Below are positions 26,706-36,269 of a stretch of DNA of 64,000 nt, in pieces. Numbering within the stretch: position 1 is the stretch's first letter; each line of letters starts with the position of its first letter. Source of the stretch: an uncultured Bacteroidota bacterium (GTDB taxonomy: Bacteria; Bacteroidota; Bacteroidia; NS11-12g; UBA9320); NCBI GenBank assembly GCA_937124965.1, contig CAKZLB010000059.1, positions 95,252 through 159,251 of the forward strand. The letters run 5' to 3'. The notes under the pieces were generated by a model. That model had not been told where the DNA came from. It did no database searches and saw only the letters and a list, made by a program, of their open reading frames with translations. Both the position numbers and the translations under genes were made by a program.

Positions 26706-27059
26706 TTAAGAAATTGGTGGTTTTAACAATCCACTTAAGTCAGGTGAGGTATAAAAAGAATAATCTCGATCACAGATAGCAGTAGAAATTATTTGTTGAT
26801 TAAAGGAAACAGGGTGAGATTCTAAAATAAAAGACAAGAGCTTTAATTCAATTACAATACCTTTTTGTGGTTGAACGTCATCTATCTTTTTTGCAAGCAC
26901 ACAATGCCCACCACAGTCAGAGTCCTCGACAAACCTATTTTCACATAGCTCAGATACAATGTAACTTTTTTCAATTTGAAACCATGTAAACACAGCAATG
27001 TTCAGAGCAAAGCTTGAACACAAAACAACGCATAACGATATGGCTATAAACCGCTTCAA
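26706..27059 (-). CDS. Small Cys-containing exported protein, first gene of a Cys/His-rich operon
   Basis: 117 residues with an N-terminal hydrophobic segment and then SELCENRFVEDSDCGGHCVLAKK in pieces: a C...C..HC pattern that resembles the short Bacteroidota proteins with LC.N...P...C.GKC.L.K found near heavy-metal uptake genes. It starts the three-gene operon; CAAAGGTA on the plus strand just upstream reads TACCTTTG, a TAnnTTTG element. A role in metal handling is a context-based inference. Confidence 0.65.
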   Translation of the reverse strand: MKRFIAISLCVVLCSSFALNIAVFTWFQIEKSYIVSELCENRFVEDSDCGGHCVLAKKIDDVQPQKGIVIELKLLSFILESHPVSFNQQIISTAICDRDYSFYTSPDLSGLLKPPIS

Positions 27060-27153
27060 TCTGACAAAGGTATCACGATATTTAGACAGAGATAGTGATA
27101 ATAATCATTTTTTGAGCATCAATTCTTACGAACCAGTATCACTCTAATATTGG

Positions 27154-27161
27154 TATATTTG
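27154..27161 (+). promoter_or_regulatory. Bacteroidota -7 element (TATATTTG)
   Basis: TATATTTG matches TAnnTTTG and lies 5 bases before the ATG of the serine hydrolase gene. There is no TTG at the usual -33 spacing, so it may be a weak or nearly leaderless promoter. Confidence 0.4.
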
Positions 27162-27166
27162 AGTAA

Positions 27167-28273
27167 ATGAAACAATCACTCTACTATCTTTTATTCATCT
27201 TTTTATTTGTATACGGTTGCAAAGAGAAAGATGCACCGATAAATGATCCGCCAACTGACACTAATTTGGAAGACTTATACTTTCCACCTATTGGAAGCGA
27301 CACTTGGGACAAAGTTAGTCCAGAGACATTAAGCTGGGACACATCAAAGATTTCTGATCTTTATCAGTTTATGGATGATGCTGGAACTCGTGCTTTTCTG
27401 GTGCTGAAGGATGGTAAAATCGTATTAGAGCATTACAATGGAAAGGATATTTTGAATCTTGGAAACTTTAATGCATCGTCTCAATGGTATTGGGCCTCAG
27501 CAGGAAAAACACTCACCTCGTTTTTAGTTGGGCAAGCGCAACAACAGGGTTATCTACAAATAACAGATAAGACATCATCCTATTTAGGCGATTGGACAAG
27601 CACCACTTCAGAACAACAAGAGAAGATCACAATTAGAAATCAACTTTGTATGACGAGCGGATTAGATGATTCTGGAAATTCGGATTGTACAGAAAAAAGT
27701 TGCTTAACATATAAAGCAGACGCTGGAGATAGATGGGCGTATCACAACGCACCATATACCATTTTGGACAGTGTAGTTCAAGCAGCAACTGGTCAAAATT
27801 TTGATGACTATTTCAATAGTGAGTTGAGAAACCCGATTGGTATGGAAGGGGAGTGGCGTTATGTTGATTACAATCATGTCTATTTCAGTACGGCGCGCTC
27901 TATGGCACGCTTTGGGTTGCTAGTACTTAACCGTGGTGATTGGAACGAAACCTCAATTTTAGGTGACGAAATCTTCTACAATCAAATGGTAAACACCAGT
28001 CAAGACTTGAATAAATCATATGGATATTTATGGTGGTTGAATGGAAAAGAGTCGCACCAATTGCCTGGTTTACAGTTTGTAATCAAGAAACCAATTTCCG
28101 CAAATGCCCCTTCAGACATGATTTCTGGGTTGGGTAAAAACGGTCAATTTTTAAATATTATTCCAAGTCAGAATCTAATTGTTATACGAATGGGGGACAA
28201 CCCAGACAACTCTTTAGTACCAACCGTCTTCCTTAATGACATGTGGGAAAAGCTGAATACAGTGATAAAATGA
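27167..28273 (+). CDS. Class C beta-lactamase-like serine hydrolase lipoprotein
   Basis: 368 residues with a lipobox (FLFVYGC, Cys at about 18), so probably a periplasmic or surface lipoprotein. The SxxK nucleophile motif is SAGK at 111-114 and the second motif YHN at 192-194 matches Y-x-N. The family covers class C beta-lactamases, esterases and D-amino-acid or D-Ala peptidases, so the substrate cannot be fixed. Its TGA overlaps the ATG of the following methyltransferase gene by 4 bases. Confidence 0.9.
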   Translation: MKQSLYYLLFIFLFVYGCKEKDAPINDPPTDTNLEDLYFPPIGSDTWDKVSPETLSWDTSKISDLYQFMDDAGTRAFLVLKDGKIVLEHYNGKDILNLGNFNASSQWYWASAGKTLTSFLVGQAQQQGYLQITDKTSSYLGDWTSTTSEQQEKITIRNQLCMTSGLDDSGNSDCTEKSCLTYKADAGDRWAYHNAPYTILDSVVQAATGQNFDDYFNSELRNPIGMEGEWRYVDYNHVYFSTARSMARFGLLVLNRGDWNETSILGDEIFYNQMVNTSQDLNKSYGYLWWLNGKESHQLPGLQFVIKKPISANAPSDMISGLGKNGQFLNIIPSQNLIVIRMGDNPDNSLVPTVFLNDMWEKLNTVIK

Positions 28274-28896
28274 CAAAACTAAATGCCGTTTCATGGAACC
28301 GGGTTCGCTACACGATATATGCTCCAATTTACAATTGGGCTGTAAAGTTTGCCAACAACTCTCGGAAAAATTCCATCGCATCATTAAATTTAGACGGAAC
28401 GGAATCTATCCTAATTGTTGGAGCAGGCACTGGGTTGGATTTAGACTATATCCCAAGTTCTTGCAAAATCACAGCAACTGATATCACACCAGCTATGGTG
28501 CATAAAATCCAGCAAAGAGCTGAGTTGTTAAACAAGGATGTGAAGTCGGAAGTAATGGATGGACAAAAACTGTTTTATGATGATAAGACTTTTGACATAG
28601 TGATTCTTCATTTAATCTTGGCAGTAATACCAGACCCGATCGCATGTATTAATGAGGTTGAAAGAGTTTTAAAACCTGAAGGAAAGATTGCTGTGTATGA
28701 TAAGTTTGTAAAGACGGGTTTGTCTATTTCGCTTTTGCGAAAAATAATAAATAGTATTACATCAATTCTCGCAACCGATATCACTCGAAGCTTGGAATCA
28801 ATAATTGAAAATACAAGTTTAAAGGTAGTGTCAGACGTGTCCGCCGACTTTGGGGGTAACTTCAGGCGAATTATTCTTAAAAAACCAACTTATTGA
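28270..28896 (+). CDS. Class I SAM-dependent methyltransferase
   Basis: From the ATG overlapping the previous stop, the protein has 208 residues. Motif I reads ILIVGAGTGLDL, followed by acidic ITATDITPAM and the post-I motif FDIVILHLIL with the UbiE/Methyltransf_11-like VLKPEGKIAVYDKF block. Small-molecule methylation is likely, substrate unknown. Translational coupling to a serine hydrolase gene suggests that both act in one pathway, but no pathway can be named. Confidence 0.88.
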   Translation: MTKLNAVSWNRVRYTIYAPIYNWAVKFANNSRKNSIASLNLDGTESILIVGAGTGLDLDYIPSSCKITATDITPAMVHKIQQRAELLNKDVKSEVMDGQKLFYDDKTFDIVILHLILAVIPDPIACINEVERVLKPEGKIAVYDKFVKTGLSISLLRKIINSITSILATDITRSLESIIENTSLKVVSDVSADFGGNFRRIILKKPTY

Positions 28897-28923
28897 TGAG
28901 AATAGAAATGGTAGTTTTGTACT

Positions 28924-29634
28924 GTGATTTTTAGTTCAATTCTTAACCCAACTATATTTCTTGGATCTTTTGAATGGCGGGAGCCCGTTACCACACTAAC
29001 AGACTTTTTGGTAGCCTTGGTTTGCTGGACGGCATTTTATTTTTTCAGTCGAGTGTCGGACAAAAATCATCCTTCCTATCCATGGTTTAGAATGTATTTC
29101 TTAATTTTTGGAATCGGCATGACCAGCGCAGCGTGGTTAGGACATGGCTTACAAGCGTATGTAATACCAGAAATGAAGGTAATAGGCTGGATATGTGGAG
29201 CAACTGGAATACTTTTTCTGCAAATTGGAAGTATTCAACTAATTAAATCTAACCTTACAAATAGTATTAAAAAGGGGATTACGACGTGGGTAGTAATTCA
29301 ATATTTTGTCGCAGTTTGTAGCATGATTTACTTTTTAAGAATTGGCATCGTCGAAGCTTTCAAGGTAACGCAAGTTAACTCTGTAATAGGATTAATTGGA
29401 GTGGTGTTGCCTTTGCACATAGTTTCTGTAATCAAACTAAAAAAGAAGTCAAGTAAAATTGTAATCGCAGCATTGGTTTATAGCGCCATTCCTGGCCTGG
29501 TTTATTCTAACCAAATTAGTATCAGTTGCTGGTTTAACTACCACGACATTAGTCATGTTCTTATGTCAATTTTTATGACTGTAATGTTTTTCGGTTTATT
29601 TAGGCTAGTAAATGGAACAAATCAAGCTGAATGA
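28924..29634 (+). CDS. Polytopic membrane protein of the EPVTTLTD type (DUF6962-like)
   Basis: 236 residues with about seven TM helices. The N-terminal EPVTTLTD, together with His residues in helices (LGHGLQ, and NYHDISHV near the C-terminus), resembles small Bacteroidota 7-TM proteins that I associate with DUF6962. The conserved His residues recall the hydrolase-like CREST membrane superfamily but that is speculation. The frame begins with GTG; no ATG fits. It follows the methyltransferase gene by 27 bases. Confidence 0.65.
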   Translation: MIFSSILNPTIFLGSFEWREPVTTLTDFLVALVCWTAFYFFSRVSDKNHPSYPWFRMYFLIFGIGMTSAAWLGHGLQAYVIPEMKVIGWICGATGILFLQIGSIQLIKSNLTNSIKKGITTWVVIQYFVAVCSMIYFLRIGIVEAFKVTQVNSVIGLIGVVLPLHIVSVIKLKKKSSKIVIAALVYSAIPGLVYSNQISISCWFNYHDISHVLMSIFMTVMFFGLFRLVNGTNQAE

Positions 29635-29695
29635 TTGTTGTCAGTTAATAATAATTTCAAAGTGCTATTTTGTAGCTTTGTGCAAATTTTAAAGA

Positions 29696-31003
29696 ATGAC
29701 GGCTAAAGGTTGGATAATACTGCTTTCGGTTTTAGCTCTTCTAATGATAATCGAGAAGATTGTCGCAATACGAAGAGATGTAAACACATATACATTTTCG
29801 GATTTTTTGGTCAATCTGTCTTGTGGAATCCTTGAGAGGGTTTTTGCATTTTTTTGGTATTACATTTTCTATGTAGCTGCTGTATGGGTATTTGAGAACG
29901 TTGCCTTGTGGTCAATTCCATTTGATGCAACGGATTTGTCAAACCCAATGACTTGGGTTACATGGTTTGGAGGCCTATTGGTTGCGGACTTTTTGGCGTA
30001 TTGGCATCATAGGCTGAGCCATGAAATCAACTTTTTATGGGCAGCCCATATTGTTCACCACCAGAGTGAAGACATTAATATTTCAACGGTATTTAGGGTG
30101 TCATTTTTCGCTGTAATCAATCGCTCGTTGTTCTTCATTTGGATGCCTGTGTTTGGTTTTCCTCCAGCGTTGGCACTTTCTACTATTTTATTTGTCGGAG
30201 CGTTCCAGTTTGTTACCCATAGCAGATTGATAGGTAAACTAGGCTTTTTAGAAAAGATATTTTCAACTCCGTCAAACCATAGAGTGCATCATGCTAGAAA
30301 TGAAAAATACATCGACCATAACTATGGCCATGTATTTATGTTCTGGGATCATATGTTCGGTACTTATACACCAGAAGAAGAGGAACCAGATTATGGAATC
30401 ACGACAGGGTTTACAAGTGAAAACGCATACAACTCGGTGTTTTTCTACTGGAAAGATTTATATAAACGAGCGAAATTAGCATCAAAGTTTAAAGATAAAA
30501 TAAAGTTGTTTTTTGCTAAACCAGTTTGGACTCCAGACGATGTAGGATATTTGCCAAATCAGTTTGAAGTAGATGAAAATGGAAATAGATTGCTACATGT
30601 TAGACCAATTACAAAATCTTTTGGACTATACATGCTTCTAAACAATCTGCTCACGCTTGTCTTTTTTGTTTCCTTATTTGGAATCGTTGAAGACCCAAAG
30701 AAAACCGTGTTTAGTGATCTAATTGAGAATAAACACCTGTTGGTTCTTGTATTGACAATCCTTTTTTCTGTCTTGGCACATGGTAGGTTACTTGACAATA
30801 TGAAAGGAGCCAAAATTTTGGATACCGTTCGCTTACTTGTAATTGCAGTTGGAATCCCGTTTGCTTATAGCAATACGGCGGTTTCTGCATGGATTGGCCC
30901 AGCGATATGGGCATTTACAGCAGTGATGATATTGTGGTTATGGATAAACCCAAAAACTCACTTAGCAACGCCAGGAGCAAGGCTCAACACGCAAACGGCA
31001 TAA
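29696..31003 (+). CDS. Sterol desaturase/fatty acid hydroxylase-family membrane protein
   Basis: 435 residues with several TM helices. The di-iron His motifs of the superfamily are intact: HHRLSH (104-109), HIVHH (118-122) and NHRVHH plus DHNYGH further on. The family oxidises lipids using O2 and iron. The C-terminal third adds four more TM helices, which is the longer Bacteroidota form. TAGCTTTG upstream (29673-29680) fits a TAnnTTTG -7 element. Substrate not known; bacterial members act on fatty acids, carotenoids or sterol-like lipids. Confidence 0.9.
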   Translation: MTAKGWIILLSVLALLMIIEKIVAIRRDVNTYTFSDFLVNLSCGILERVFAFFWYYIFYVAAVWVFENVALWSIPFDATDLSNPMTWVTWFGGLLVADFLAYWHHRLSHEINFLWAAHIVHHQSEDINISTVFRVSFFAVINRSLFFIWMPVFGFPPALALSTILFVGAFQFVTHSRLIGKLGFLEKIFSTPSNHRVHHARNEKYIDHNYGHVFMFWDHMFGTYTPEEEEPDYGITTGFTSENAYNSVFFYWKDLYKRAKLASKFKDKIKLFFAKPVWTPDDVGYLPNQFEVDENGNRLLHVRPITKSFGLYMLLNNLLTLVFFVSLFGIVEDPKKTVFSDLIENKHLLVLVLTILFSVLAHGRLLDNMKGAKILDTVRLLVIAVGIPFAYSNTAVSAWIGPAIWAFTAVMILWLWINPKTHLATPGARLNTQTA

Positions 31004-31009
31004 CTTCTA

Positions 31010-31618
31010 TTAAAGGACCAGATCAAAAGAATCGGCAAGGGTTTTTTCTGAAAATTGTAGAATTGAAACGTTTAAAGGAATTTGTTCAATGGGCTGGTCG
31101 TTTGGGTTTGTCTTTTGAGATTCTATCAACTCTAGCACGTCTTTTCCTTTAACTATCTTACCAAAAATCATGTAGTCCCCGTCAAGTTGAGGTAAGCCGG
31201 TTTCTTTGTTGACAATATAAAACTGACAAGCGTTAGATAATTTTTGAGGGTTGTCGTCACGACCCATTCCTAAGGCACCGTAGGTATGTTTAAAGGTATC
31301 AAGAAACTCTGGCTCTAATAGAAATGGTGAGTTTTCAAAATATTGAACAGAGTCTGGACATCCACCTTGCACAACGAAATTCTGAATTACTCGGTTGAAT
31401 GTAAACTGATCATAATGATTTTCCTTTGCCAATTCCATAAATTTCGCCTTATGGTTTGGCGTTTCATCGTATAACCAAAAGTACATGTTGCCTAATCGGG
31501 TTGCAACTTCAGCAATGGCATATGTTCTTTCCTGTGGTTCCGTTGAATCGGTTTCTTGTTTCTGACAACCAAAAAGAAACAGGACGAATAAGATTACCGT
31601 TAATGACTTCATAAACAC
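31010..31618 (-). CDS. Cyclophilin-type peptidyl-prolyl isomerase, lipoprotein
   Basis: 202 residues with signal and lipobox (LFLFGC, Cys at about 18). The cyclophilin domain has FNRVIQNFVVQGGCPD and QFYIV, with the YGALGMGRDDNPQK loop. Canonical FHRVI is FNRVI here, so the catalytic Arg is kept and the adjacent His is Asn. It should be a periplasmic foldase. It ends 6 bases from the convergent desaturase gene. A second cyclophilin lipoprotein is encoded near 40 kb with a standard FHRVI motif. Confidence 0.9.
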   Translation of the reverse strand: MFMKSLTVILFVLFLFGCQKQETDSTEPQERTYAIAEVATRLGNMYFWLYDETPNHKAKFMELAKENHYDQFTFNRVIQNFVVQGGCPDSVQYFENSPFLLEPEFLDTFKHTYGALGMGRDDNPQKLSNACQFYIVNKETGLPQLDGDYMIFGKIVKGKDVLELIESQKTNPNDQPIEQIPLNVSILQFSEKTLADSFDLVL

Positions 31619-31676
31619 AAAGATTAGTAAGAAAATCAGAATTCAAAATTTGATATTCGTATTATTGATTTTTTAT

Positions 31677-32153
31677 ATGTATTCGAAGAAAATACTGTTT
31701 GTTTGTTTAGGAAATATCTGTCGTTCCCCGATGGCTGAAGGTGTTTTTCTGCACCTATTAAATGAAATGGGTATTGGCGATAAGTATACAGTAGATTCTG
31801 CAGGAACGGCTGGATACCATATTGGTGCATCGCCCGATAAACGAATGGTTGCAACAGCTCTAAGCCATGGGGTTACACTTCCGAGCAAAACGCGAAAATG
31901 CACAGAACAAGACTTCCTACAATATGATTACATAGTTGCAATGGACCAGTCAAATGTTGATGATTTGACAACCATAAAACCTACGAACAATGTTCGAGCG
32001 CAACTGTTAAAAATGAGAGATTTTGATATAATAGACAAGCACGGAGATGTACCCGATCCCTATTACGGTGGCCAAGAGGGTTTTGAAAACGTATATCAAA
32101 TTCTGCTTCGATGCAATACAAGTTTTATAGATTATTTAGAAAAGAATAAATGA
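31677..32153 (+). CDS. Low molecular weight protein-tyrosine phosphatase
   Basis: The 158-residue protein from the ATG giving MYSKKILFVC has the P-loop CLGNICRS with nucleophile Cys10 and Arg16. The general acid region is DVPDPYYGG near 125. The open frame continues upstream to a TTG, which would add a hydrophobic tail not found in the family, so I use the ATG. Bacterial relatives control polysaccharide export kinases or act on arginine phosphate. The stop overlaps the next ATG by 4 bases. Confidence 0.95.
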   Translation: MYSKKILFVCLGNICRSPMAEGVFLHLLNEMGIGDKYTVDSAGTAGYHIGASPDKRMVATALSHGVTLPSKTRKCTEQDFLQYDYIVAMDQSNVDDLTTIKPTNNVRAQLLKMRDFDIIDKHGDVPDPYYGGQEGFENVYQILLRCNTSFIDYLEKNK

Positions 32154-34639
32154 ACAATAAAATCCAGAAGGTAGTATTACTGATTACGCTAATGTTCAAT
32201 ACAGTGTTGTTTGCACAAACAACTGTAAGCTCATCAGAGATTCTTAAAGATGTTAAGAAACTCGGTAAATTGGGCACTGTACTATATATAGCAGCACATC
32301 CCGATGATGAAAACACACGACTAATTAGTTATCTTACCAATTACGAAAATGTTGACGTTTCTTATTTAAGCCTAACTCGAGGTGACGGAGGACAAAATTT
32401 GATTGGAACCGAGATTGGAGAACAACTTGGGTTGGTTAGAACACAAGAACTACTGGCGGCAAGAAGAATTGATGGAGCGTCACAGTTTTTTACAAGAGCC
32501 ATTGATTTTGGATACTCTAAGACACCCGAAGAAACGTTTAATTTTTGGGAGAAGGAAGAAGTTCTTTCAGATGTTGTTTGGGTAATTAGAAACCTGAAAC
32601 CGGATATTATAATAACTCGATTTTCACCAGAAGTTAATGAAGATCGTCCTACCCACGGACATCATACAGCATCAGCAATGTTGGCAGTTGAAGCATTTGC
32701 TGCTGCTGCAGATCCAACTAAGTTTACCGACCAACTTGACAAAGTGGATATTTGGGAAACGAAACAGATTTATTGGAATACGAGTTATTGGTTTTATGGC
32801 AGTGTAGAAGAAATGGACAACCAGGTTGCAAAAGCGCCAAACCAATATTTAAAAATTAATGTGAACCAATATTTGCCATTAATGGGTAAATCTGGTTCTG
32901 ATATATCTGCTCATAGTCGAAGTCAGCATAAAAGTCAAGGGTTTGGCAACACGCCAGTAAAAAGTGAGCAATGGGAATATTTACAGCTATTAAAAGGAGA
33001 AGGCGTTCCATCCACCTTACTTTCAGAAACCAATACCTCGTTTGAAAAAGCTGGGTTTGGGAATAAGATAGACAAAATGATATCGAAGGTAATTGAGGCT
33101 TTTGATGTGTCTCATCCAGAAAAATCCATTGATGCACTATTTGGTATCAGAGACGAAATTGCACAGATAAATGATCAATCAATAAAACGTAAAAAGCTGG
33201 AGCAAGTGCACTCTATTATACTTAAATGTGCTGGTTTTAAAGCAGATGCGTTATCTAAAGAACAACTCATACATGTTGGACAATCGTTAAAGACCAGTGT
33301 TGAACTGTCGTCAAATATCGATATCACAGTAAAAGAAATACAACCTGCATTTTTTGAAACAATCAGCTCCGGAGGCACAAATCTGAAGTCAGGGCGTTAT
33401 TATTCAAAAACGATCGACTGGACTGTACCTGAGACTATATATCAACCATATTGGTTGTCAGGGGAAAAGAAACTAGGACTCTATAATGTTGTGAACCCAA
33501 TGGACATTGGTTTGCCTGAGAACGACTACCCTTTTTATTTAAATATTTCCCTTGAAATTAATGAACACCCAATTAAGGTGAAAATTCCAATGACTCATGG
33601 ATCCAACGATCCTGTGAAAGGTCCGGTTGTACAACCGCTAGTCGTTGTACCAAATGTTATGGTAAATATAGATCGGGATGTTTATGTGTTTACTTCAGAG
33701 GAGTCAAAAACAATAGATGTTGAAGTGGTTTCTGGCAAACCAAACACGTCGGGTTATGTGGAATTGATAGTGCCAACTGGCTGGAAATGCGAACCGATGT
33801 TTTATAAAACTGAGACGGGGTCAGTTGGAGAAAGTAAACATTATAGTTTTGAAGTAACACCTACAAAAACCGAGGTAACTGGATCTATTAAAGCTGTTTT
33901 TAAAGATGATGAGTATATTTATGGTCGTGGGTTTTACCAATTGAAATACGACCATATTCCTGAAGTAGCACTGTATCCACCTTCGGAAGCTAAAGCTGTT
34001 AAGGTGTCTTTATATACGTCTGGCAAACGTATTGGGTACGTTGCAGGAGCTGGTGATAAGGTCGCGGAAAGCACTCAAGAAATGGGTTATGCTGTTGTTC
34101 CCTTAACGATACAGGATTTACAATTACAAGACCTAAATCAGTATGATGCAATCGTTTTTGGTATACGTGCATTAAACACTTTAGAGGGGTTAGGATCGGT
34201 AAATGAAAAATTAACAAAATACGTCTCAGATGGTGGTAATTTGGTTATGCAGTACAACACATCACACAGGCAAAAACATGCACCATTAGGGCCCTATGAA
34301 ATTACCTTGTCAAGAGATCGGGTCACCGAAGAAGACGCAGAAGTAGTGTTTTTGGCACCAGATCATAAAGTATTAAATAGTCCGAATAAACTGTCCCCAT
34401 CTGACTTTAACCACTGGGTGCAAGAACGCGGTTTGTATTTTCCGAATAAATGGGATGAGGGTCATTTTACCGAAGTATTAGGAATGCATGATTCTGGCGA
34501 AGACATGAAAAAGGGAAGCCTGATTATTGCCAAACATGGTGATGGTAATATAGTTTACACAGGACTTTCGTTTTTCCGAGAGTTACCAGCAGGGGTTTCT
34601 GGAGCATATCGACTGTGGGCAAATATTCTGAGCCTGTAG
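32150..34639 (+). CDS. PIG-L/LmbE-family deacetylase with C-terminal GATase-like domain
   Basis: 829 residues. A signal peptide (to about 22) precedes a PIG-L N-acetyl-sugar deacetylase domain. The zinc motif is AAHPDDE (His50, Asp52, Asp53), with RPTHGHHTAS supplying later His ligands near 168. The middle (about 400-620) is beta-rich; the C-terminal 200 residues (VSLYTSGKRIGYVAGAGD, YDAIVFGIRAL and GGNLVMQYNTSH, in pieces) look like a class I glutamine amidotransferase-like domain. It is probably a secreted enzyme acting on N-acetylated glycans. It is coupled by a 4-base overlap to the phosphatase gene. Confidence 0.9.
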   Translation: MNNKIQKVVLLITLMFNTVLFAQTTVSSSEILKDVKKLGKLGTVLYIAAHPDDENTRLISYLTNYENVDVSYLSLTRGDGGQNLIGTEIGEQLGLVRTQELLAARRIDGASQFFTRAIDFGYSKTPEETFNFWEKEEVLSDVVWVIRNLKPDIIITRFSPEVNEDRPTHGHHTASAMLAVEAFAAAADPTKFTDQLDKVDIWETKQIYWNTSYWFYGSVEEMDNQVAKAPNQYLKINVNQYLPLMGKSGSDISAHSRSQHKSQGFGNTPVKSEQWEYLQLLKGEGVPSTLLSETNTSFEKAGFGNKIDKMISKVIEAFDVSHPEKSIDALFGIRDEIAQINDQSIKRKKLEQVHSIILKCAGFKADALSKEQLIHVGQSLKTSVELSSNIDITVKEIQPAFFETISSGGTNLKSGRYYSKTIDWTVPETIYQPYWLSGEKKLGLYNVVNPMDIGLPENDYPFYLNISLEINEHPIKVKIPMTHGSNDPVKGPVVQPLVVVPNVMVNIDRDVYVFTSEESKTIDVEVVSGKPNTSGYVELIVPTGWKCEPMFYKTETGSVGESKHYSFEVTPTKTEVTGSIKAVFKDDEYIYGRGFYQLKYDHIPEVALYPPSEAKAVKVSLYTSGKRIGYVAGAGDKVAESTQEMGYAVVPLTIQDLQLQDLNQYDAIVFGIRALNTLEGLGSVNEKLTKYVSDGGNLVMQYNTSHRQKHAPLGPYEITLSRDRVTEEDAEVVFLAPDHKVLNSPNKLSPSDFNHWVQERGLYFPNKWDEGHFTEVLGMHDSGEDMKKGSLIIAKHGDGNIVYTGLSFFRELPAGVSGAYRLWANILSL

Positions 34640-34725
34640 GAGACTGCCTAATGCTAAAGTCTATAAATTTTATATCTTTGAGAATACAGGGATATTAATA
34701 ACTAAAGCGTCATACCAAGAGAATC

Positions 34726-35301
34726 ATGAACATTAGTCGGTTCAAGCGTTTCATTAAGAAGAAGTTTGTTGAAAATATAGCTTCGGACTATACTTACCAC
34801 ACATGGGATCATGTCATGAATGTACTGGATGTTTGCAATCAGTATATTAAACGGTATGGTATTTCAGGCAACGATGCGTATCTACTTAGAACCGCGGCTT
34901 TAGTACACGATATAGGTTTTTTGTGGTCTCAAGCTTCCCACGAACAAAAAGGTGTTGAGTATACCTTGGACATTCTTCCAGACTGGGGATATTCGGATAG
35001 TGATATCAAAATCATTGATGGTTTAATTTTAGCAACTCAGATTCCACAAAAGCCATCAACGCTTCTAGAACAAATAATTTGTGATGCGGATTTAGATTAC
35101 TTGGGAACTGATAAGTTTTATAAAATTGGGGAAACGTTATTCCAAGAAATGAAGAATTTAGGACACTTGTCCACACGCAAGGAGTGGAATGACCTACAAA
35201 TAAGATTTTTGAAAAGCCACACGTATCATACTCCCTATGCGAGAAAGTTTCGCGAACCTACCAAACAAAAACATCTACAAGACTTAATTTCAGAACAGTA
35301 A
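34726..35301 (+). CDS. HD-domain phosphohydrolase
   Basis: 191 residues. The metal motif is split as usual: His25 and His29 (YHTWDH), His61-Asp62 in LVHDIGFLW, and the later CDADLDYLG Asp cluster near 120. These His/Asp ligands mark the HD superfamily of metal-dependent phosphohydrolases acting on nucleotides. TATCTTTG at 34673-34680 is a likely -7 promoter element. Substrate unknown. Confidence 0.88.
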   Translation: MNISRFKRFIKKKFVENIASDYTYHTWDHVMNVLDVCNQYIKRYGISGNDAYLLRTAALVHDIGFLWSQASHEQKGVEYTLDILPDWGYSDSDIKIIDGLILATQIPQKPSTLLEQIICDADLDYLGTDKFYKIGETLFQEMKNLGHLSTRKEWNDLQIRFLKSHTYHTPYARKFREPTKQKHLQDLISEQ

Positions 35302-35305
35302 GGTT

Positions 35306-36190
35306 ATGAATAAAATTCATTGGAGTTCTATTTTATCAATTCCATCAATTATTTATACATGTTTAGGCGTTTTTTGTGCGATTGTCGCATTACAAGGATT
35401 CATGATTCCCAATCATTTTTTGGATGGAGGAATAACTGGAATTTCCATTTTGGTTCATGAGGTCACCCATATAAACATCAGTATTTTCTTACTTCTTTTT
35501 AATCTTCCTTTCGTCGTAATGGGGTACAAAAAGATGGGAATAACCTTTGCCACTCAAGTTCTTATTGCTGTAGGGCTTTTGGCAATTTTCATGAATATTA
35601 TCCAAATTGATCCTATTCTAAAGCATGGTTCAGACAAGATTTTAATTGCAGTTTTTGGTGGTTTACTCATGGGATTAGCTGTTGGTTTTGTAATAAAAGG
35701 TGGAGGAGTAATAGACGGTTTTGAAGTCGTTGCACATTATACCAACAAGAAGCTGGGGCTTTCTACTGGAGAGATTGTTTTGTTTGTGAATAGCATTCTG
35801 TTCTTATTAGCTGCATTTGCATTTAATCTTGAAACTGCCTTGTATTCAATTTTAACATATTACACAGCTGTAAAAGTATCGGATTACGTTGTAGACGGTT
35901 TTGAAGAATATACTGCACTTACGATTGTGTCGGAGAATCATGAAGAAGTGAAGCGAATTATTGTAAAAGACTTTAAGAAGGCTATTTCCGTATATAAAGG
36001 TGAAAGAGGCTATTTACCTACATCTTTTGAGGTACGACATGATTGCGATATCGTAATGACTATTGCAACACGTCTCGAGGTTCACAAACTAAAAGAAGCA
36101 ATTACTGAGGTTGACCCTAAGGCGTTTTTCTATGTACAACGTATTAAGGAAGTAACTGGTGGAGTTGTTAAGAGAACACGAAAGCACTAA
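35306..36190 (+). CDS. YitT-family membrane protein (DUF161/DUF2179)
   Basis: 294 residues: five or six TM helices (about 13-195) with the GLMMGLAVGF-like segment GLLMGLAVGFVIKGGGVIDG typical of YitT, and a C-terminal soluble domain (about 205-290, DUF2179) with a beta-alpha-beta fold. It is suspected to move small molecules or ions, but no function is established. It follows the HD-domain gene by 4 bases and is likely co-transcribed. Confidence 0.9.
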   Translation: MNKIHWSSILSIPSIIYTCLGVFCAIVALQGFMIPNHFLDGGITGISILVHEVTHINISIFLLLFNLPFVVMGYKKMGITFATQVLIAVGLLAIFMNIIQIDPILKHGSDKILIAVFGGLLMGLAVGFVIKGGGVIDGFEVVAHYTNKKLGLSTGEIVLFVNSILFLLAAFAFNLETALYSILTYYTAVKVSDYVVDGFEEYTALTIVSENHEEVKRIIVKDFKKAISVYKGERGYLPTSFEVRHDCDIVMTIATRLEVHKLKEAITEVDPKAFFYVQRIKEVTGGVVKRTRKH

Positions 36191-36269
36191 GAGCAATTTC
36201 AAGAAAACGTTGTTTGCATAGATTACTTTTGGCTAAATCACGTTATTAGTTGTAGTTTATTGCTTTAAT

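Noticed and set aside
31650..31676. Longer start for the tyrosine phosphatase
   Set aside because: It would begin with TTG and add a hydrophobic tail ahead of the canonical MYSKKILFVC start.
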